DNA from: Sporosarcina sp. FSL K6-2383
GTDB taxonomy: Bacteria > Bacillota > Bacilli > Bacillales_A > Planococcaceae
DNA length: 64,000 nt
Direction of reading: 5' to 3'
Assembly (NCBI RefSeq): GCF_038618305.1
Contig: NZ_CP152017.1
Coordinates: 2,395,501 to 2,459,500 of the forward strand
In this document: piece after piece, positions 43,922 to 53,709 of the stretch
Layout of the letters: each line of letters starts with the position of its first letter
How positions within the stretch are numbered: position 1 is the first letter of the stretch
Translations under genes and position numbers: made by a program
Notes under the pieces: model-generated
Told to the model about the DNA's origin: nothing
Databases searched by the model: none
Seen by the model: only the letters and a program-made list of their open reading frames with translations

Positions 43922-44364
43922 TGCGAGATATACTGCGCACGCTGGGAGCTAGCTGTATTTTAGCCGGAGGGATTTTATACTTCACTACGGATAATCCAGA
44001 AGTTTCCAACCCGGATGTGCTGCAATTTCAAGAAGAAGTAAACAAGTTGAAAAGTGAGCTAGCTAAAACGAAAGAAGAGCTAGCCATTGCCCAGACAAAA
44101 TCTTCTGCTGAGAAGTCTGATGTAAAAGCTGAACCTGAAGTCATTGAAGACGTGGTCGAATCGATTTTAATAATTGAAGGTGGTTCAACATCTACTGTTG
44201 TCGCTACTTCACTCGAAGGTTTAGGTATTATCCAGGATGCCAAAGCATTCGATGATTATCTTACAGATAGAGAACTAACTGGCAAGATTCAGATTGGCGA
44301 GTATCTACTAAATTCCTCAATGGATTTCCAAACAATCTCCAAGAAAATTACTAAAGTCAAATAA
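43918..44364 (+). CDS. Membrane-anchored protein with MltG N-terminal (LysM-like) domain only
   Basis: A 148-residue protein with an N-terminal hydrophobic segment (LGASCILAGGILYF), a coiled coil (residues 35-60) and a C-terminal domain with ILIIEGGSTSTVVATSLEGL and GKIQIGEYLLNSSMDFQTISK. This is the pattern of the N-terminal subdomain of the endolytic transglycosylase MltG/YceG. The catalytic part (with its Glu) is missing, so it is probably not a lytic enzyme. It starts within the stop of the preceding gene (ATGA), so they are co-translated. Confidence 0.72.
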   Translation: MMRDILRTLGASCILAGGILYFTTDNPEVSNPDVLQFQEEVNKLKSELAKTKEELAIAQTKSSAEKSDVKAEPEVIEDVVESILIIEGGSTSTVVATSLEGLGIIQDAKAFDDYLTDRELTGKIQIGEYLLNSSMDFQTISKKITKVK

Positions 44365-44365
44365 A

Positions 44366-44397
44366 AATAGGGAGCCACATGGAGTGGCTTCCCTATT
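44366..44397. terminator. Bidirectional terminator before pbp
   Basis: AAAATAGGGAGCCAC and GTGGCTTCCCTATTTT pair between convergent genes. Confidence 0.9.
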
Positions 44398-44398
44398 T

Positions 44399-46561
44399 TT
44401 ATTTTTCAACCTTCTCAACCTCTTCGTTAGCTGCCTGTTTAATGAGTTGCGTAACGGTAGCTTCATTTTCTTTAGCTCTTTTTGCCTTCAACTCAAAATA
44501 TTTGTCTACTGCTTGTTTAGCGATATCATTCTGTGCACCAGATTGGGGTTTACTCGGATCTATGGATACATGCGGAATGACCCATGCGTAGGCAATTTCC
44601 GGATTTTCAAAAGGAGCAAAACCGACATGACCTAGACTGATGGTTGCATGACCACCACTAAATGTCTCAGCAGTCCCAGTTTTCCCAGCTCCGTCATAGT
44701 CCTTGTCGACAAACATATTTCTTGCTGTCCCCGATGGACCATATACATATTGCATGCCGCGCTTCACTTGTTCAATCTCCGCATCTGTATTTGCAATACG
44801 ATTTAAAATCGTAACTCCTGTTTCTTGAATTAACGGTCCGAAAATTTCACCATCTTCGGAAGGCTCACGAATTTCTTTTAATACTTTAGGCGCGATGCGA
44901 TACCCACCATTCGCAATCGTCGAAACATATTGCGCAAGCTGGAGAGGTGTATACGTATCATACTGGCCAATGGAAAAGTCTAGCAACAATCCAGTCAGCG
45001 TATCCCTTCCAGGATAACCAGCTATCTCACCTGGTAAATCAATGCCCGTTTTTGTTCCTAATCCAAATGACGAGAATGATTGACGGAATCTATCGAATGC
45101 CGTTTTATCAATTCTCATAGCCTCTCCGAATCTGTAATTTCCTTTTCCCATGGCGATTGCTATTCTAAACATATAAACATTGGAAGATTTACCGATTGCC
45201 TCAATATCACTTACTCGTACTCTACCGAATCGATTGAAAAGTGATCTCTTGTAAATCCCCCCAATTTTAAGCGGTTCATCAATTTTAACTTCTCCAACTT
45301 GAGCCGCACCTTCTTGATAGCCAGTGAGCAAGGTCGCCATCTTCACGGTCGATCCGGCTTCATAGGCTGAAGTAAACGTTCCATACGTATAATCCAATAT
45401 TTCGAGTTTACCTGTATCCTTATTTTTAACAACTTGTTTACCAACAAGAGATAGGATTTCACCATTATTCGGATTCATCATCACAAAGAATGCCCTGTCT
45501 AGTTCCTGTGCATTTGGACCAGCTTTCAATTCTAATAATTTTGTAGATACCATGTCTTCAATAGCCAGTTGTAGCTCACTATCAATCGTTAGAACCAAGT
45601 CCTTGCCAGGTTCTCCTTCTTTGATTGTTTTAGTTTCAACAATTCGACCACTTCGGTCTTTAATATTTTTCATTATCGTTTTTTGACCTTTTAGTAGTTC
45701 CTCATAATATTGTTCAAAATAACTTTTGCCGACACGGTCATTCCTAGCATAATCTCTAGCCAAAAAATAATCTTTGCGAGAATTCGGAATCCCTTCAATT
45801 GGACTAGTTGTCGTACCAAGGATTGCATTGCTCGATTTTTTTACCCGTTCCCAGTCCGTTGTTGTGTTAACGCCTTGTAGCTCAGGTTCTCCTAGCCGTT
45901 CGGAGACCATCGCAAACTCTTCTTCCGTGACGTTGCCACTTTTGACGATTTGCGGAGAGTCCGCGTAGCCAGACATCATTTCTCTATATATGGCAAGCAC
46001 TTCAAGCTCGTCCTCTGTAAAGGAGTTAATTTCCTCATCTGTCACACGCTCACGTGTCAATCGATTAACCGTACGTTGGACTTCTGTACGCGACGGTGTC
46101 CCATCTTCAGCGATAGCTTTTTCTTCTTCCTTTGATACTTTCGCATCTGCTTTTTTGGGATTATTCAAAATCCAGAAGTCTCTTTTATCACCTTTTGTTA
46201 CCCTTTTGGTATCTTGCTCAATCAAGCCAGCTAATATCTTGGCAATATCATGCATTTCTCTCGCAGTTGTCGAAGTTGTTTTCGTATACGTGATGGCATT
46301 TTTAGGTTCATTATCCACCATGACAGTTCCTAAACGGTCAAATAACCTACCTCTCGGTAACCCTGTATTAACAGACTTCTCCTCTGTCCGTTCAAGTTCA
46401 AGACTATACTCTTCCCCTTTGACAATTTGTAAATAACCTAATCGAAAAATAAGCATTGAAAAAAGTACAAAGATTGAAAAGAATAGGAAGTTCATACGAA
46501 ATGCAATATGTTTTCGTTGACGTATTTTAGCTTGATCAGCTTTATGTACCTGCTTTTTCAA
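44399..46561 (-). CDS. pbpA: Class B penicillin-binding protein 2 (elongation transpeptidase)
   Basis: A 720-residue class B PBP: N-terminal membrane helix (FLFFSIFVLFSMLIF), dimerisation domain with an insert of charged sequence (residues 75-250), and transpeptidase domain with AGSTVKMAT (SxxK), GKSSNVYM (SxN) and AGKTGTAET (KTGT). It crosslinks peptidoglycan in the rod-elongation complex. The likely start is TTG 46561, 4 nt after GGGAGGAG; the in-frame TTG 46582 lies before that site. The position matches pbpA of Bacillus. Confidence 0.93.
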   Translation of the reverse strand: MKKQVHKADQAKIRQRKHIAFRMNFLFFSIFVLFSMLIFRLGYLQIVKGEEYSLELERTEEKSVNTGLPRGRLFDRLGTVMVDNEPKNAITYTKTTSTTAREMHDIAKILAGLIEQDTKRVTKGDKRDFWILNNPKKADAKVSKEEEKAIAEDGTPSRTEVQRTVNRLTRERVTDEEINSFTEDELEVLAIYREMMSGYADSPQIVKSGNVTEEEFAMVSERLGEPELQGVNTTTDWERVKKSSNAILGTTTSPIEGIPNSRKDYFLARDYARNDRVGKSYFEQYYEELLKGQKTIMKNIKDRSGRIVETKTIKEGEPGKDLVLTIDSELQLAIEDMVSTKLLELKAGPNAQELDRAFFVMMNPNNGEILSLVGKQVVKNKDTGKLEILDYTYGTFTSAYEAGSTVKMATLLTGYQEGAAQVGEVKIDEPLKIGGIYKRSLFNRFGRVRVSDIEAIGKSSNVYMFRIAIAMGKGNYRFGEAMRIDKTAFDRFRQSFSSFGLGTKTGIDLPGEIAGYPGRDTLTGLLLDFSIGQYDTYTPLQLAQYVSTIANGGYRIAPKVLKEIREPSEDGEIFGPLIQETGVTILNRIANTDAEIEQVKRGMQYVYGPSGTARNMFVDKDYDGAGKTGTAETFSGGHATISLGHVGFAPFENPEIAYAWVIPHVSIDPSKPQSGAQNDIAKQAVDKYFELKAKRAKENEATVTQLIKQAANEEVEKVEK

Positions 46562-46609
46562 ATTATCTCCTCCCTTCTTCAATCATGAATTATAACATCA
46601 AAAAAAGAA

Positions 46610-46644
46610 AAAGCACAGACCTTGACGTACAAGGTCTGTGCTTT
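46610..46644 (-). terminator. Terminator of sodA
   Basis: AAAGCACAGACCTTG and CAAGGTCTGTGCTTT form a perfect 15-bp stem followed by a U-rich stretch, between sodA and the pbp gene. Confidence 0.9.
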
Positions 46645-46670
46645 GTTCCATTAAAACATTTTCCGATAAA

Positions 46671-47273
46671 TTATTTACCGAAACGTTTTGCAACTTCATC
46701 CCAGTTTACTACGCTCCAAAATGCAGCAATGTAGTCAGGACGACGGTTTTGGTAGTGTAGGTAGTACGCGTGCTCCCAAACATCAAGTCCTAGAAGTGGC
46801 GTATTACCTTCCATGATTGGTGAATCTTGATTTGGCGTAGAAGTAACTTCTAGCTCGCCATTATTTAATGACAACCAAGCCCAACCTGATCCAAAACGAG
46901 TAGCGCCCGCTTTTGCAAACTCTTCTTTAAATGCGTCAAAGCTACCGAATTTTTTATCAATTGCTTCAGCAAGTGCGCCAGTTGGTTGTCCACCACCATC
47001 AGCAGAAAGTTGTTCCCAGAATAGTGAGTGGTTAGCATGACCGCCACCGTTGTTACGGACAGCAGTACGTGCCGCTTCAGGTACAGCGTCAAGGTTTGCG
47101 ATTAAGTCTTCAATTGACTTGCTTAGAAGTTCTTCATTTCCTGCAAGTGCATTGTTCAAGTTCGTTACATAAGCATTATGGTGTTTTGTGTGGTGAATAT
47201 TCATCGTTTCTTTGTCAAAATGTGGTTCTAATGCGTCGTATGCGTAAGGTAGTTCAGGTAGTTGATAAGCCAT
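46671..47273 (-). CDS. sodA: Superoxide dismutase (Mn/Fe family)
   Basis: A 200-residue SOD. Metal ligands are His in [12 protein letters not shown], His in [10 protein letters not shown], and Asp/His in [17 protein letters not shown] precedes ATG 47273. The sequence resembles the Mn-type SodA of Bacillales. It detoxifies superoxide in the cytoplasm. Confidence 0.97.
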   Translation of the reverse strand: MAYQLPELPYAYDALEPHFDKETMNIHHTKHHNAYVTNLNNALAGNEELLSKSIEDLIANLDAVPEAARTAVRNNGGGHANHSLFWEQLSADGGGQPTGALAEAIDKKFGSFDAFKEEFAKAGATRFGSGWAWLSLNNGELEVTSTPNQDSPIMEGNTPLLGLDVWEHAYYLHYQNRRPDYIAAFWSVVNWDEVAKRFGK

Positions 47274-47369
47274 TGTCAATTCCTCCTAGTGAATTAAAAA
47301 ATTATCCTACATTTCAACATTATCAAAATTGTAAATGGCGTTCAAATAAAATGTACTATTTGTGAACTT

Positions 47370-47852
47370 TTACCGAACAAAGAAAATAAAAATCACAATC
47401 ATCACAACCATGATAAAGCCTTTTGTCACGACTGACGTTAAAAATCCGACGAGTGAGCCGACACCTGTTTTGATTGATTGTTTCACATCAGAGCGTGTAA
47501 CAATCAGTTCTGCAATGACAGCCCCTAGAAAAGGACCGATTAAAATACCAGCGACGGGAATAACGAACGGACCAAGCAACAGTCCAATTGTACTGCCCCA
47601 CATGCCTGCCTTCGAGCCACCAAATTTCTTCACACCGACTAAATTGGACAAAGTATCTGCACCGAATAACAAAATAACGAATAATACTTGGATGATCCAA
47701 AAGAAAACATTCATCCCGTCAAAAGTATGGATCCAGCCGTAAAGGAGAAAACCGCCTACTAAAAACAGAGCCGATGGAATGATTGGATACACAAGTCCTG
47801 CAAATGCAATGATGAACAAAACGATTGCAACAATCCAGCCTATCATTTCCAT
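47370..47852 (-). CDS. yqgC: DUF456 membrane protein YqgC
   Basis: A 160-residue protein with about five hydrophobic segments and the Gly/Pro-rich GPFVIPVAGILIGPFLGA block of DUF456. GGGGATGAG precedes ATG 47852. It ends 97 bp before the sodA start on the same strand, as yqgC-sodA do in Bacillus. The role is unknown. Confidence 0.88.
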   Translation of the reverse strand: MEMIGWIVAIVLFIIAFAGLVYPIIPSALFLVGGFLLYGWIHTFDGMNVFFWIIQVLFVILLFGADTLSNLVGVKKFGGSKAGMWGSTIGLLLGPFVIPVAGILIGPFLGAVIAELIVTRSDVKQSIKTGVGSLVGFLTSVVTKGFIMVVMIVIFIFFVR

Positions 47853-47864
47853 CAACTCATCCCC

Positions 47865-49496
47865 TTATCCTCTATTGCCTAAAATGGCTTCCGCGATATT
47901 TACTGCATGGTCACCGATGCGCTCTAAATTCGAAACGATATCGACAAACACCATACCTGATTGCACGCTACAACGACCTTCAGTGAGTCGTAAAATATGT
48001 GATTTTCTAAATTTACGTTCCATTTTATCAATTAAATCTTCTTGTTCCGCGACGGTTCTCGCTAATCCCATATCATTCAGATTGAGAGAATCCACTGCTT
48101 TTTGAACCGTTTCAATCGTCAAAGTAAACATCTCTGTTAGCTCTTCCATTGCATCTACCGTTAATTTTACACGGTTAATATCGCGGAAATCGATGAGTTC
48201 GAGAATGTTTTCAAAATGATCTCCGATTCGTTCAATATCTCGTACCGAGTCCATGAGCATCACATGACGTGCAGATTCAATCGGTGAAAGACTTGCAGAA
48301 GAAATTCCAATCAAATAATCCGTAATTTTTCGATCTAGATTATTGATGGCATCCTCAATCTGACTTGCTCTTTCAGCATGTTTTTTATTGCCTGTCTTCA
48401 AGTATTCAAATGACTCCTGCATCCCTTGTACACTGAATTCACCCATGCGAACAATTTCTTCTTTCGCTTGGCCGATTGCAACGGCTGGTGATTGATCGAT
48501 GAAGTGTCTGTCCAAATGTTTTGGCTTATATTCGATGGTCACATCTTCTCCTGGAATTATTTTGGTTACCAACCAAGCCCAAGCTCCGATTAACGGGAAT
48601 TGAATAATCGTGTTAGCAACGTTAAATGAACCATGCGCAAATGCAATTTGCATTTTATTTTCAAGTGATAAAACTCCAGAAATCCATTCAACATAAGCTG
48701 TAAACGGAACAAGTAGGAACAAAAATATGATTGTTCCAATCAAATTGAAGAGAACATGTGCCGCAGCTGCCCGTTTTGCCGCAATTGATGCGCCAATCGA
48801 CGCTAGTACAGCTGTGATTGTCGTTCCGATATTATCACCAAATAGAATCGGCAAGGCTCCATTCAAGTCGACAAGATTTTCAGCATAAAGCCCTTGTAAT
48901 ATCCCAACCGTTGCACTAGAACTTTGTACAATCAATGTAAAGACTGTACCAACGACCACCCCAAGTACCGGCTGGTCACTCATCGAAACCATCATATCTG
49001 TAAAGGTTTCCAACTCCCGTAGGGGTTTCATTCCTCCACCCATCAATTCAAGTCCAAGGAATAATCCACCAAATCCGAAAATGACTTCACCAATATTTTT
49101 AACTTGATTTTTTTTAATGAAGAAAATCAAGAATGCACCCACTGCCATGATTGGCAATGCATATGCCCCGACATCAAGTCCAATGATAAACGCTGTTACG
49201 GTTGTCCCAATATTGGCACCCATAATAACACCAATCGCTTGACGCAGTGTCATAAAGCCCGCACTGACAAGTCCAACTGTAATAACAGTCGTTCCAGAAC
49301 TTGATTGAATAAGCACCGTCACGATTATACCAACGAGCACACCCATAAATGGATTTGTCGTGAAGCGATCTAGTATGGCACGTAGCCGATCACCTGCAGC
49401 TTTTTGAAGGCCGTCACCCATATACTTTATTGCGAACAAGAATATTCCAAGTCCACCCAAAAACTGGAACAGCATTTCCTGCCAGTTTACCTCCAT
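47865..49496 (-). CDS. Na/Pi cotransporter family protein with PhoU-like domain
   Basis: A 543-residue type II Na/phosphate symporter. Two inverted QSSS repeats (TVLIQSSSGTTVITVG and TLIVQSSSATVGILQG) are the family hallmark, with about eight membrane helices to residue 330. A C-terminal PhoU-like four-helix domain (residues 350-540, RDIERIGDHFENILEL and SNLERIGDHAVNIAEA) probably regulates it. ATG 49496 lies after GGAGGTTG. The partner yqgC starts 13 bp downstream. Confidence 0.93.
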   Translation of the reverse strand: MEVNWQEMLFQFLGGLGIFLFAIKYMGDGLQKAAGDRLRAILDRFTTNPFMGVLVGIIVTVLIQSSSGTTVITVGLVSAGFMTLRQAIGVIMGANIGTTVTAFIIGLDVGAYALPIMAVGAFLIFFIKKNQVKNIGEVIFGFGGLFLGLELMGGGMKPLRELETFTDMMVSMSDQPVLGVVVGTVFTLIVQSSSATVGILQGLYAENLVDLNGALPILFGDNIGTTITAVLASIGASIAAKRAAAAHVLFNLIGTIIFLFLLVPFTAYVEWISGVLSLENKMQIAFAHGSFNVANTIIQFPLIGAWAWLVTKIIPGEDVTIEYKPKHLDRHFIDQSPAVAIGQAKEEIVRMGEFSVQGMQESFEYLKTGNKKHAERASQIEDAINNLDRKITDYLIGISSASLSPIESARHVMLMDSVRDIERIGDHFENILELIDFRDINRVKLTVDAMEELTEMFTLTIETVQKAVDSLNLNDMGLARTVAEQEDLIDKMERKFRKSHILRLTEGRCSVQSGMVFVDIVSNLERIGDHAVNIAEAILGNRG

Positions 49497-49699
49497 TACG
49501 CAGTCAACCTCCATCAATTCTTTATGTATAATAGCAACCTATTATGTCGGCAACACACACAGAATGTAAATAGAAATACGAAAATCTTTACATTCCCTTA
49601 ACAATACGTTAACAATTTGTCATCATTCCGTCGAATTTATACCTGACGACTCCCTCTAAAGAAAATGGTAGACTATACTAGATAGAGGAGTTGATTCAA

Positions 49700-50203
49700 T
49701 TGAAATTTCACCAAATCTTTAAAGCAGCTATGCACGAACCGAAAAAGCTAGCTGCATTCCGTTTATTAAAGATCGGTAAGGTATTCCAATACGTGTTTTT
49801 ATTCATAACACTATTTACAGTCATTTCTTTTATCCGTTATGTCGCCGGAGATGCTGTGCTGTTCGAGTCATCACCAGAACTACTAGAACAAGGTGAATTG
49901 GTTGGCGGACTCATCTACCCAATCGCTTTCACCTTGCAATTGGTCATTAGCACTCTGTATATTTTCCTTCGCATAAGTGTTTTCGCCTATGTCGGCATCG
50001 TTCTACTTCGACTGATGAAAAGACGTGGAGAATATCGTTTCATGTGGAATACGGCAGCTATCGCAGTGACCGTACCTATTCTTGCAACCATCGCACTGGA
50101 TTTTTTCCCTGTCATGAGTGACTACAGTATGATTATCACATCCCTCGTCCATGTCGGCTACATTGCCGCAGCTGCGAAGTATTACCCGAAGCTAGCAAAA
50201 TGA
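49700..50203 (+). CDS. yqgB: DUF1189 membrane protein (YqgB-like)
   Basis: A 167-residue protein with about four hydrophobic segments; KFHQIFKAAMHEPKKLAAFR and RGEYRFMWNTAAIAVTVP are DUF1189 features. TTG 49700 is the likely start, 9 nt after GAGGAG. The function is unknown. Confidence 0.8.
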   Translation: MKFHQIFKAAMHEPKKLAAFRLLKIGKVFQYVFLFITLFTVISFIRYVAGDAVLFESSPELLEQGELVGGLIYPIAFTLQLVISTLYIFLRISVFAYVGIVLLRLMKRRGEYRFMWNTAAIAVTVPILATIALDFFPVMSDYSMIITSLVHVGYIAAAAKYYPKLAK

Positions 50204-50248
50204 ATAATTCCCTTTTTCGTGCATATAGTGACGGAAGGGGGAATTTCC

Positions 50249-50596
50249 ATGAGAACACTACTACTTGCCGCACTATTATTCATAGCCTTTCATGTTATTC
50301 GAATGGATCTAGTAGAAGGGACCATCTCGCTTTCTTCTTTCGTGAATGAAGACGAGCCTGCGTCCTGTGAAGAACAGTTAGAACTAACCTCCATCCCTAT
50401 AACGATAGTCGCCGGAGATACAATTGAATCATTGTTTGCACTCTATCCAGACCCTGACATGAGCTTTTTAGACAGATTACATTCTTTTTATGCCCTCAAT
50501 CCGCATCTTCAAAACCAACAACTTTTTGCGGGCGATAAAATTGACCTGCCACTATCACATATCCCTACTGGTAATTGTACAGAATCTATTAGATAA
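50249..50596 (+). CDS. Secreted or anchored protein with LysM-like domain
   Basis: A 115-residue protein: hydrophobic N-terminus (LLLAALLFIAFHVI), then one LysM-like module ITIVAGDTIESLFALYPD ... NPHLQNQQLFAGDKIDLPL, a peptidoglycan-binding fold. There are two cysteines (SCEEQ and NCTES). ATG 50249 lies 8 bp after GGGGG. It is probably exported to the cell wall. No specific family is recognised. Confidence 0.7.
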   Translation: MRTLLLAALLFIAFHVIRMDLVEGTISLSSFVNEDEPASCEEQLELTSIPITIVAGDTIESLFALYPDPDMSFLDRLHSFYALNPHLQNQQLFAGDKIDLPLSHIPTGNCTESIR

Positions 50597-50678
50597 GGGC
50601 TGTCCCTTGTCTTTTTACTATGTTGGTTGTTAAAATAGGTATAGTGATTACGTCTAGACATTTTAAGGAGAGAAATAA

Positions 50679-51803
50679 ATGAAACCAATGATAAACAGAG
50701 CAAACACACGTCCCGTCCGCGTTGGTAATTTAACCATCGGTGGAAGTGACGAGCTTTTCATCCAAAGTATGACGACAACAAAGACACATGATGTGGAAGC
50801 AACTGTCGCAGAAATCCTGCGTTTAGAAGAAGCCGGATGTCAAATCGTCCGCGTAGCATGTCCCGATGAACGGGCTGCCTATTCAATTGGAGCTATCAAA
50901 GAACGAATTAACATTCCACTTGTTGTCGATATTCATTTCGATTATAAGTTAGCACTTATTGCCATTGAGCAAGGAGCCGATAAAATCCGTATTAATCCCG
51001 GGAATATCGGTAGACAGGCTAAGGTTGAGGCAGTTGTCAATGCAGCAAAAGCAAAAGGCATACCAATCCGTATTGGCGTAAACGCTGGTTCACTAGAGAA
51101 AAAAATTCTAGAGAAGTATGGCTATCCAACTGCAGATGGAATGGTCGAAAGTGCGCTTCACCACATTAAAATATTAGAAGACCTTGATTTTCATGACATC
51201 ATCGTGTCTCTAAAAGCATCTGATGTCAATTTGGCAGTAGAGGCTTATCAGAAAGCGGCAGCTGCCTTCGATTATCCATTACACTTAGGTATTACAGAAT
51301 CTGGCACACTGTTTGCAGGCTCCATCAAAAGCGCGGCAGGTCTCGGAACGTTATTATCGGCGGGTATCGGTAACACAATGCGCGTTTCGTTAAGCGCAGA
51401 CCCTGTTCAGGAAATCAAAGTAGCACGTGAGTTGCTAAAAATATTCGGTCTGTCTTCTAATGCGGCCACACTTATTTCTTGCCCAACATGTGGACGGATT
51501 GAAATCGACCTCATTGCCATTGCCAACGAAGTCGAAGAGTACATTTCACATATCAAGGCACCTCTTAAAGTCGCGGTGCTCGGTTGTGCGGTCAATGGAC
51601 CAGGAGAAGCACGTGAAGCGGATATCGGCATCGCTGGGGCGCGTGGCGAAGGTCTGCTCTTTATGAAAGGTGAAATCGTTCGTAAAGTGCCTGAGGCAAC
51701 GATGGTCGATGAACTGAAGATTGAAATTGATAAACTTGCTGAAGAATATTTTGAAAAGAAACGCCAGGAAGAATTATTACTACAAGCAGGAAAAGCGGAA
51801 TGA
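50679..51803 (+). CDS. ispG: 4-hydroxy-3-methylbut-2-en-1-yl diphosphate synthase (flavodoxin)
   Basis: A 374-residue enzyme of the MEP isoprenoid pathway. The TIM-barrel N-terminus begins [17 protein letters not shown]; the [4Fe-4S] cysteines are in LISCPTCGR and [11 protein letters not shown] with the Glu. AAGGAG precedes ATG 50679. It overlaps the next gene in ATGA. With ispH at 57722 it encodes the last two steps of the pathway. Confidence 0.97.
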   Translation: MKPMINRANTRPVRVGNLTIGGSDELFIQSMTTTKTHDVEATVAEILRLEEAGCQIVRVACPDERAAYSIGAIKERINIPLVVDIHFDYKLALIAIEQGADKIRINPGNIGRQAKVEAVVNAAKAKGIPIRIGVNAGSLEKKILEKYGYPTADGMVESALHHIKILEDLDFHDIIVSLKASDVNLAVEAYQKAAAAFDYPLHLGITESGTLFAGSIKSAAGLGTLLSAGIGNTMRVSLSADPVQEIKVARELLKIFGLSSNAATLISCPTCGRIEIDLIAIANEVEEYISHIKAPLKVAVLGCAVNGPGEAREADIGIAGARGEGLLFMKGEIVRKVPEATMVDELKIEIDKLAEEYFEKKRQEELLLQAGKAE

Positions 51804-52387
51804 GAGATATCCGTTTCGGAATTGATATCGACGGTACGGTGACATGCCCTACTTCCCTGCTACCGCATATTAATCAACAATTTGGCTGTAATCTTGTACT
51901 TGATGATATTACACAGTATGATTTGACAGAGGCTTTCCCAGTCGATAAAGAAATCTTTTGGCAGTGGTATTCGGGAGCAGAAGCGCATATTTACAGTACT
52001 TCTCCTGCACAAGCCTATGCTAAGAAAATATTGGATGACTGGCATGCACAGTTTGAATTGTTTTATATTTCCGCTCGTGGTCCACAGGTTTGGGATGCCA
52101 CGGTAGATTGGTTCAAACGTGAAGAAATTCCGTATGACCACATCGAACTTGTTGGTAGTCATCATAAAATTGCTACGGCGAAAAAGTTTGGCGTCCATGC
52201 TTTTTTTGAAGACAAGCATGACAACGCAGTCGAAATTCATGAAGAGCTTAAGATTCCTGTTATTTTATTCGACACACCGTACAACCGGGAACCGATTCCT
52301 GAAGGTGTCATTCGTGTCAACAACTGGCAGGAAGCGAATGATTGGATTAAGAAGTTGTTTCCTATTGAACAAACTGTATTGAAATAA
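51800..52387 (+). CDS. yqfW: HAD-family nucleotidase-like protein YqfW
   Basis: A 195-residue HAD-superfamily putative 5'(3')-nucleotidase. [12 protein letters not shown] (two Asp) is motif I, YISARGP motif II, and [12 protein letters not shown] motif IV. It shares ATGA with the ispG stop. In Bacillus the same gene lies next to ispG and zur. The substrate is not known. Confidence 0.88.
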   Translation: MRDIRFGIDIDGTVTCPTSLLPHINQQFGCNLVLDDITQYDLTEAFPVDKEIFWQWYSGAEAHIYSTSPAQAYAKKILDDWHAQFELFYISARGPQVWDATVDWFKREEIPYDHIELVGSHHKIATAKKFGVHAFFEDKHDNAVEIHEELKIPVILFDTPYNREPIPEGVIRVNNWQEANDWIKKLFPIEQTVLK

Positions 52388-52431
52388 AAAACGGTGTGGC
52401 CTTCTAGTTTTTAGAGGGCCACGCCGTTTTT
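52386..52431. terminator. Bidirectional terminator yqfW / zur
   Basis: ACGGTGTGGCC and GGCCACGCCGT with A and T runs on either side, between convergent genes. Confidence 0.92.
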
Positions 52432-52846
52432 AATTCGCCACACATGATGGACACTTTCCGTAAATCTCGAATTTATGTCCTTCTACCTCATAATCTGGTA
52501 GGTTGACCGTAATCATCTCCATCGGACAATGCGGGATACTGCGTGTCTTGCCACAAGTCGTACAGATAAAATGATGGTGATGGACACCAGGATCACATTG
52601 CATACGGAAATGACGTTCCCCCGTCAAATCCGTTTCCTCCAGAATACCGAGCTCTGCAAAGGTTGTAAGATTCCTATAAATCGTGTCGAAACTAATCCCT
52701 GGATTATCTAATTCCATAAAACTTCGCACTTCAGCCGCCGTTAGATAGCGATCATTTTCCGAGAAGAACTGAAGAATCGTTTCTCGGTTTCTCGTTCGCT
52801 TAAATTGCTTGTCTTGCAGTATGCGCCATGCCTCATCGAGTGTCAT
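52430..52846 (-). CDS. zur: Zinc uptake regulator Zur (Fur family)
   Basis: A 138-residue Fur-family repressor: winged helix (FKRTRNRETILQFF to GISFDTIYRNL), then HHHHFICTTCGKT with the regulatory histidines, CTTC and CPSC structural zinc pairs. It is the last gene of znuC-znuB-zur, overlapping znuB by 4 bp, so it is identified as the zinc sensor that represses this operon through the box at 54501. PerR or Fur assignments fit the context less well. Confidence 0.92.
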   Translation of the reverse strand: MTLDEAWRILQDKQFKRTRNRETILQFFSENDRYLTAAEVRSFMELDNPGISFDTIYRNLTTFAELGILEETDLTGERHFRMQCDPGVHHHHFICTTCGKTRSIPHCPMEMITVNLPDYEVEGHKFEIYGKCPSCVAN

Positions 52847-53709
52847 ACAATTCCCTCCTTCACAATACGAGCGTTGTGGCCAGCCCGTAATTTATTCCAA
52901 ATGAGAACGAGTAACAAAATCAGGATAGACGTAACGACAATTGTTCCTCCAGGAGCAATATCCAAATAATAAGCCGTCACTAGACCTACAACCACCGCGG
53001 CTTCACCAAAAACAATCGAATAAATCATCGCACCTTTGAAGCTTTTCGCTAGTTGCATGGCAGCTGCAACTGGAATCGTCATGAGGGAAGATACAAGCAA
53101 AATACCGACAATACGCATTGAGGCTCCTATAACGAGCGCTGTAATAATCATAAATACCATCTGGATGTAACGCGAATTCACACCAGATACTTTGGCATAA
53201 TCCTGGTCAAACGACAAGGTAAACAGCTCTTTATATAAAAAGCGAATATAAGCGATAACAATGATTGCGATAATGATAACAATGACAAGATCCTGTCTAC
53301 TCACCGCTGACACCGAGCCAAACAAATAACCAATCAAATCGGAACCGAAGCCCTTCGATAACGAAATGAAAATCGCGCCAAGTCCTATCCCCGCCGATAA
53401 AATGACCGGTATGGCGAGTTCTTCATAATGACGATAAGCCCCCCTCAATTTTTCAATCAACAGTGAGCCACCAACCGCAGAAGCAATCCCAAAGTACACT
53501 GGATTCAATGCAGCAAAAAAGAGTACTTGCTGGCTCAAATAAAGACTTCCCGCGATACCCGCCAACGCTACATGACTTAGCGCATCCGCAATAAGCGCCA
53601 AACGCCTAACGACGATAAACAAGCCAAGCAAAGGGGCAATGATACCAATGATTAAACCCGAAAGAAATGCATTTTGCAGAAATTCATACGATAAAATTGC
53701 ACTAATCAT
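52843..53709 (-). CDS. znuB: Zinc ABC transporter permease
   Basis: A 288-residue ABC-3 family permease with about eight helices. GLFIVVRRLALIADALSHVALAGIA is the conserved loop that contacts the ATPase (motif ADALSHVALAG). ATG 53709 follows GGTGGAG and overlaps the znuC stop (ATGA). With ZnuC and a binding protein encoded elsewhere it imports zinc. Confidence 0.93.
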   Translation of the reverse strand: MISAILSYEFLQNAFLSGLIIGIIAPLLGLFIVVRRLALIADALSHVALAGIAGSLYLSQQVLFFAALNPVYFGIASAVGGSLLIEKLRGAYRHYEELAIPVILSAGIGLGAIFISLSKGFGSDLIGYLFGSVSAVSRQDLVIVIIIAIIVIAYIRFLYKELFTLSFDQDYAKVSGVNSRYIQMVFMIITALVIGASMRIVGILLVSSLMTIPVAAAMQLAKSFKGAMIYSIVFGEAAVVVGLVTAYYLDIAPGGTIVVTSILILLLVLIWNKLRAGHNARIVKEGIV

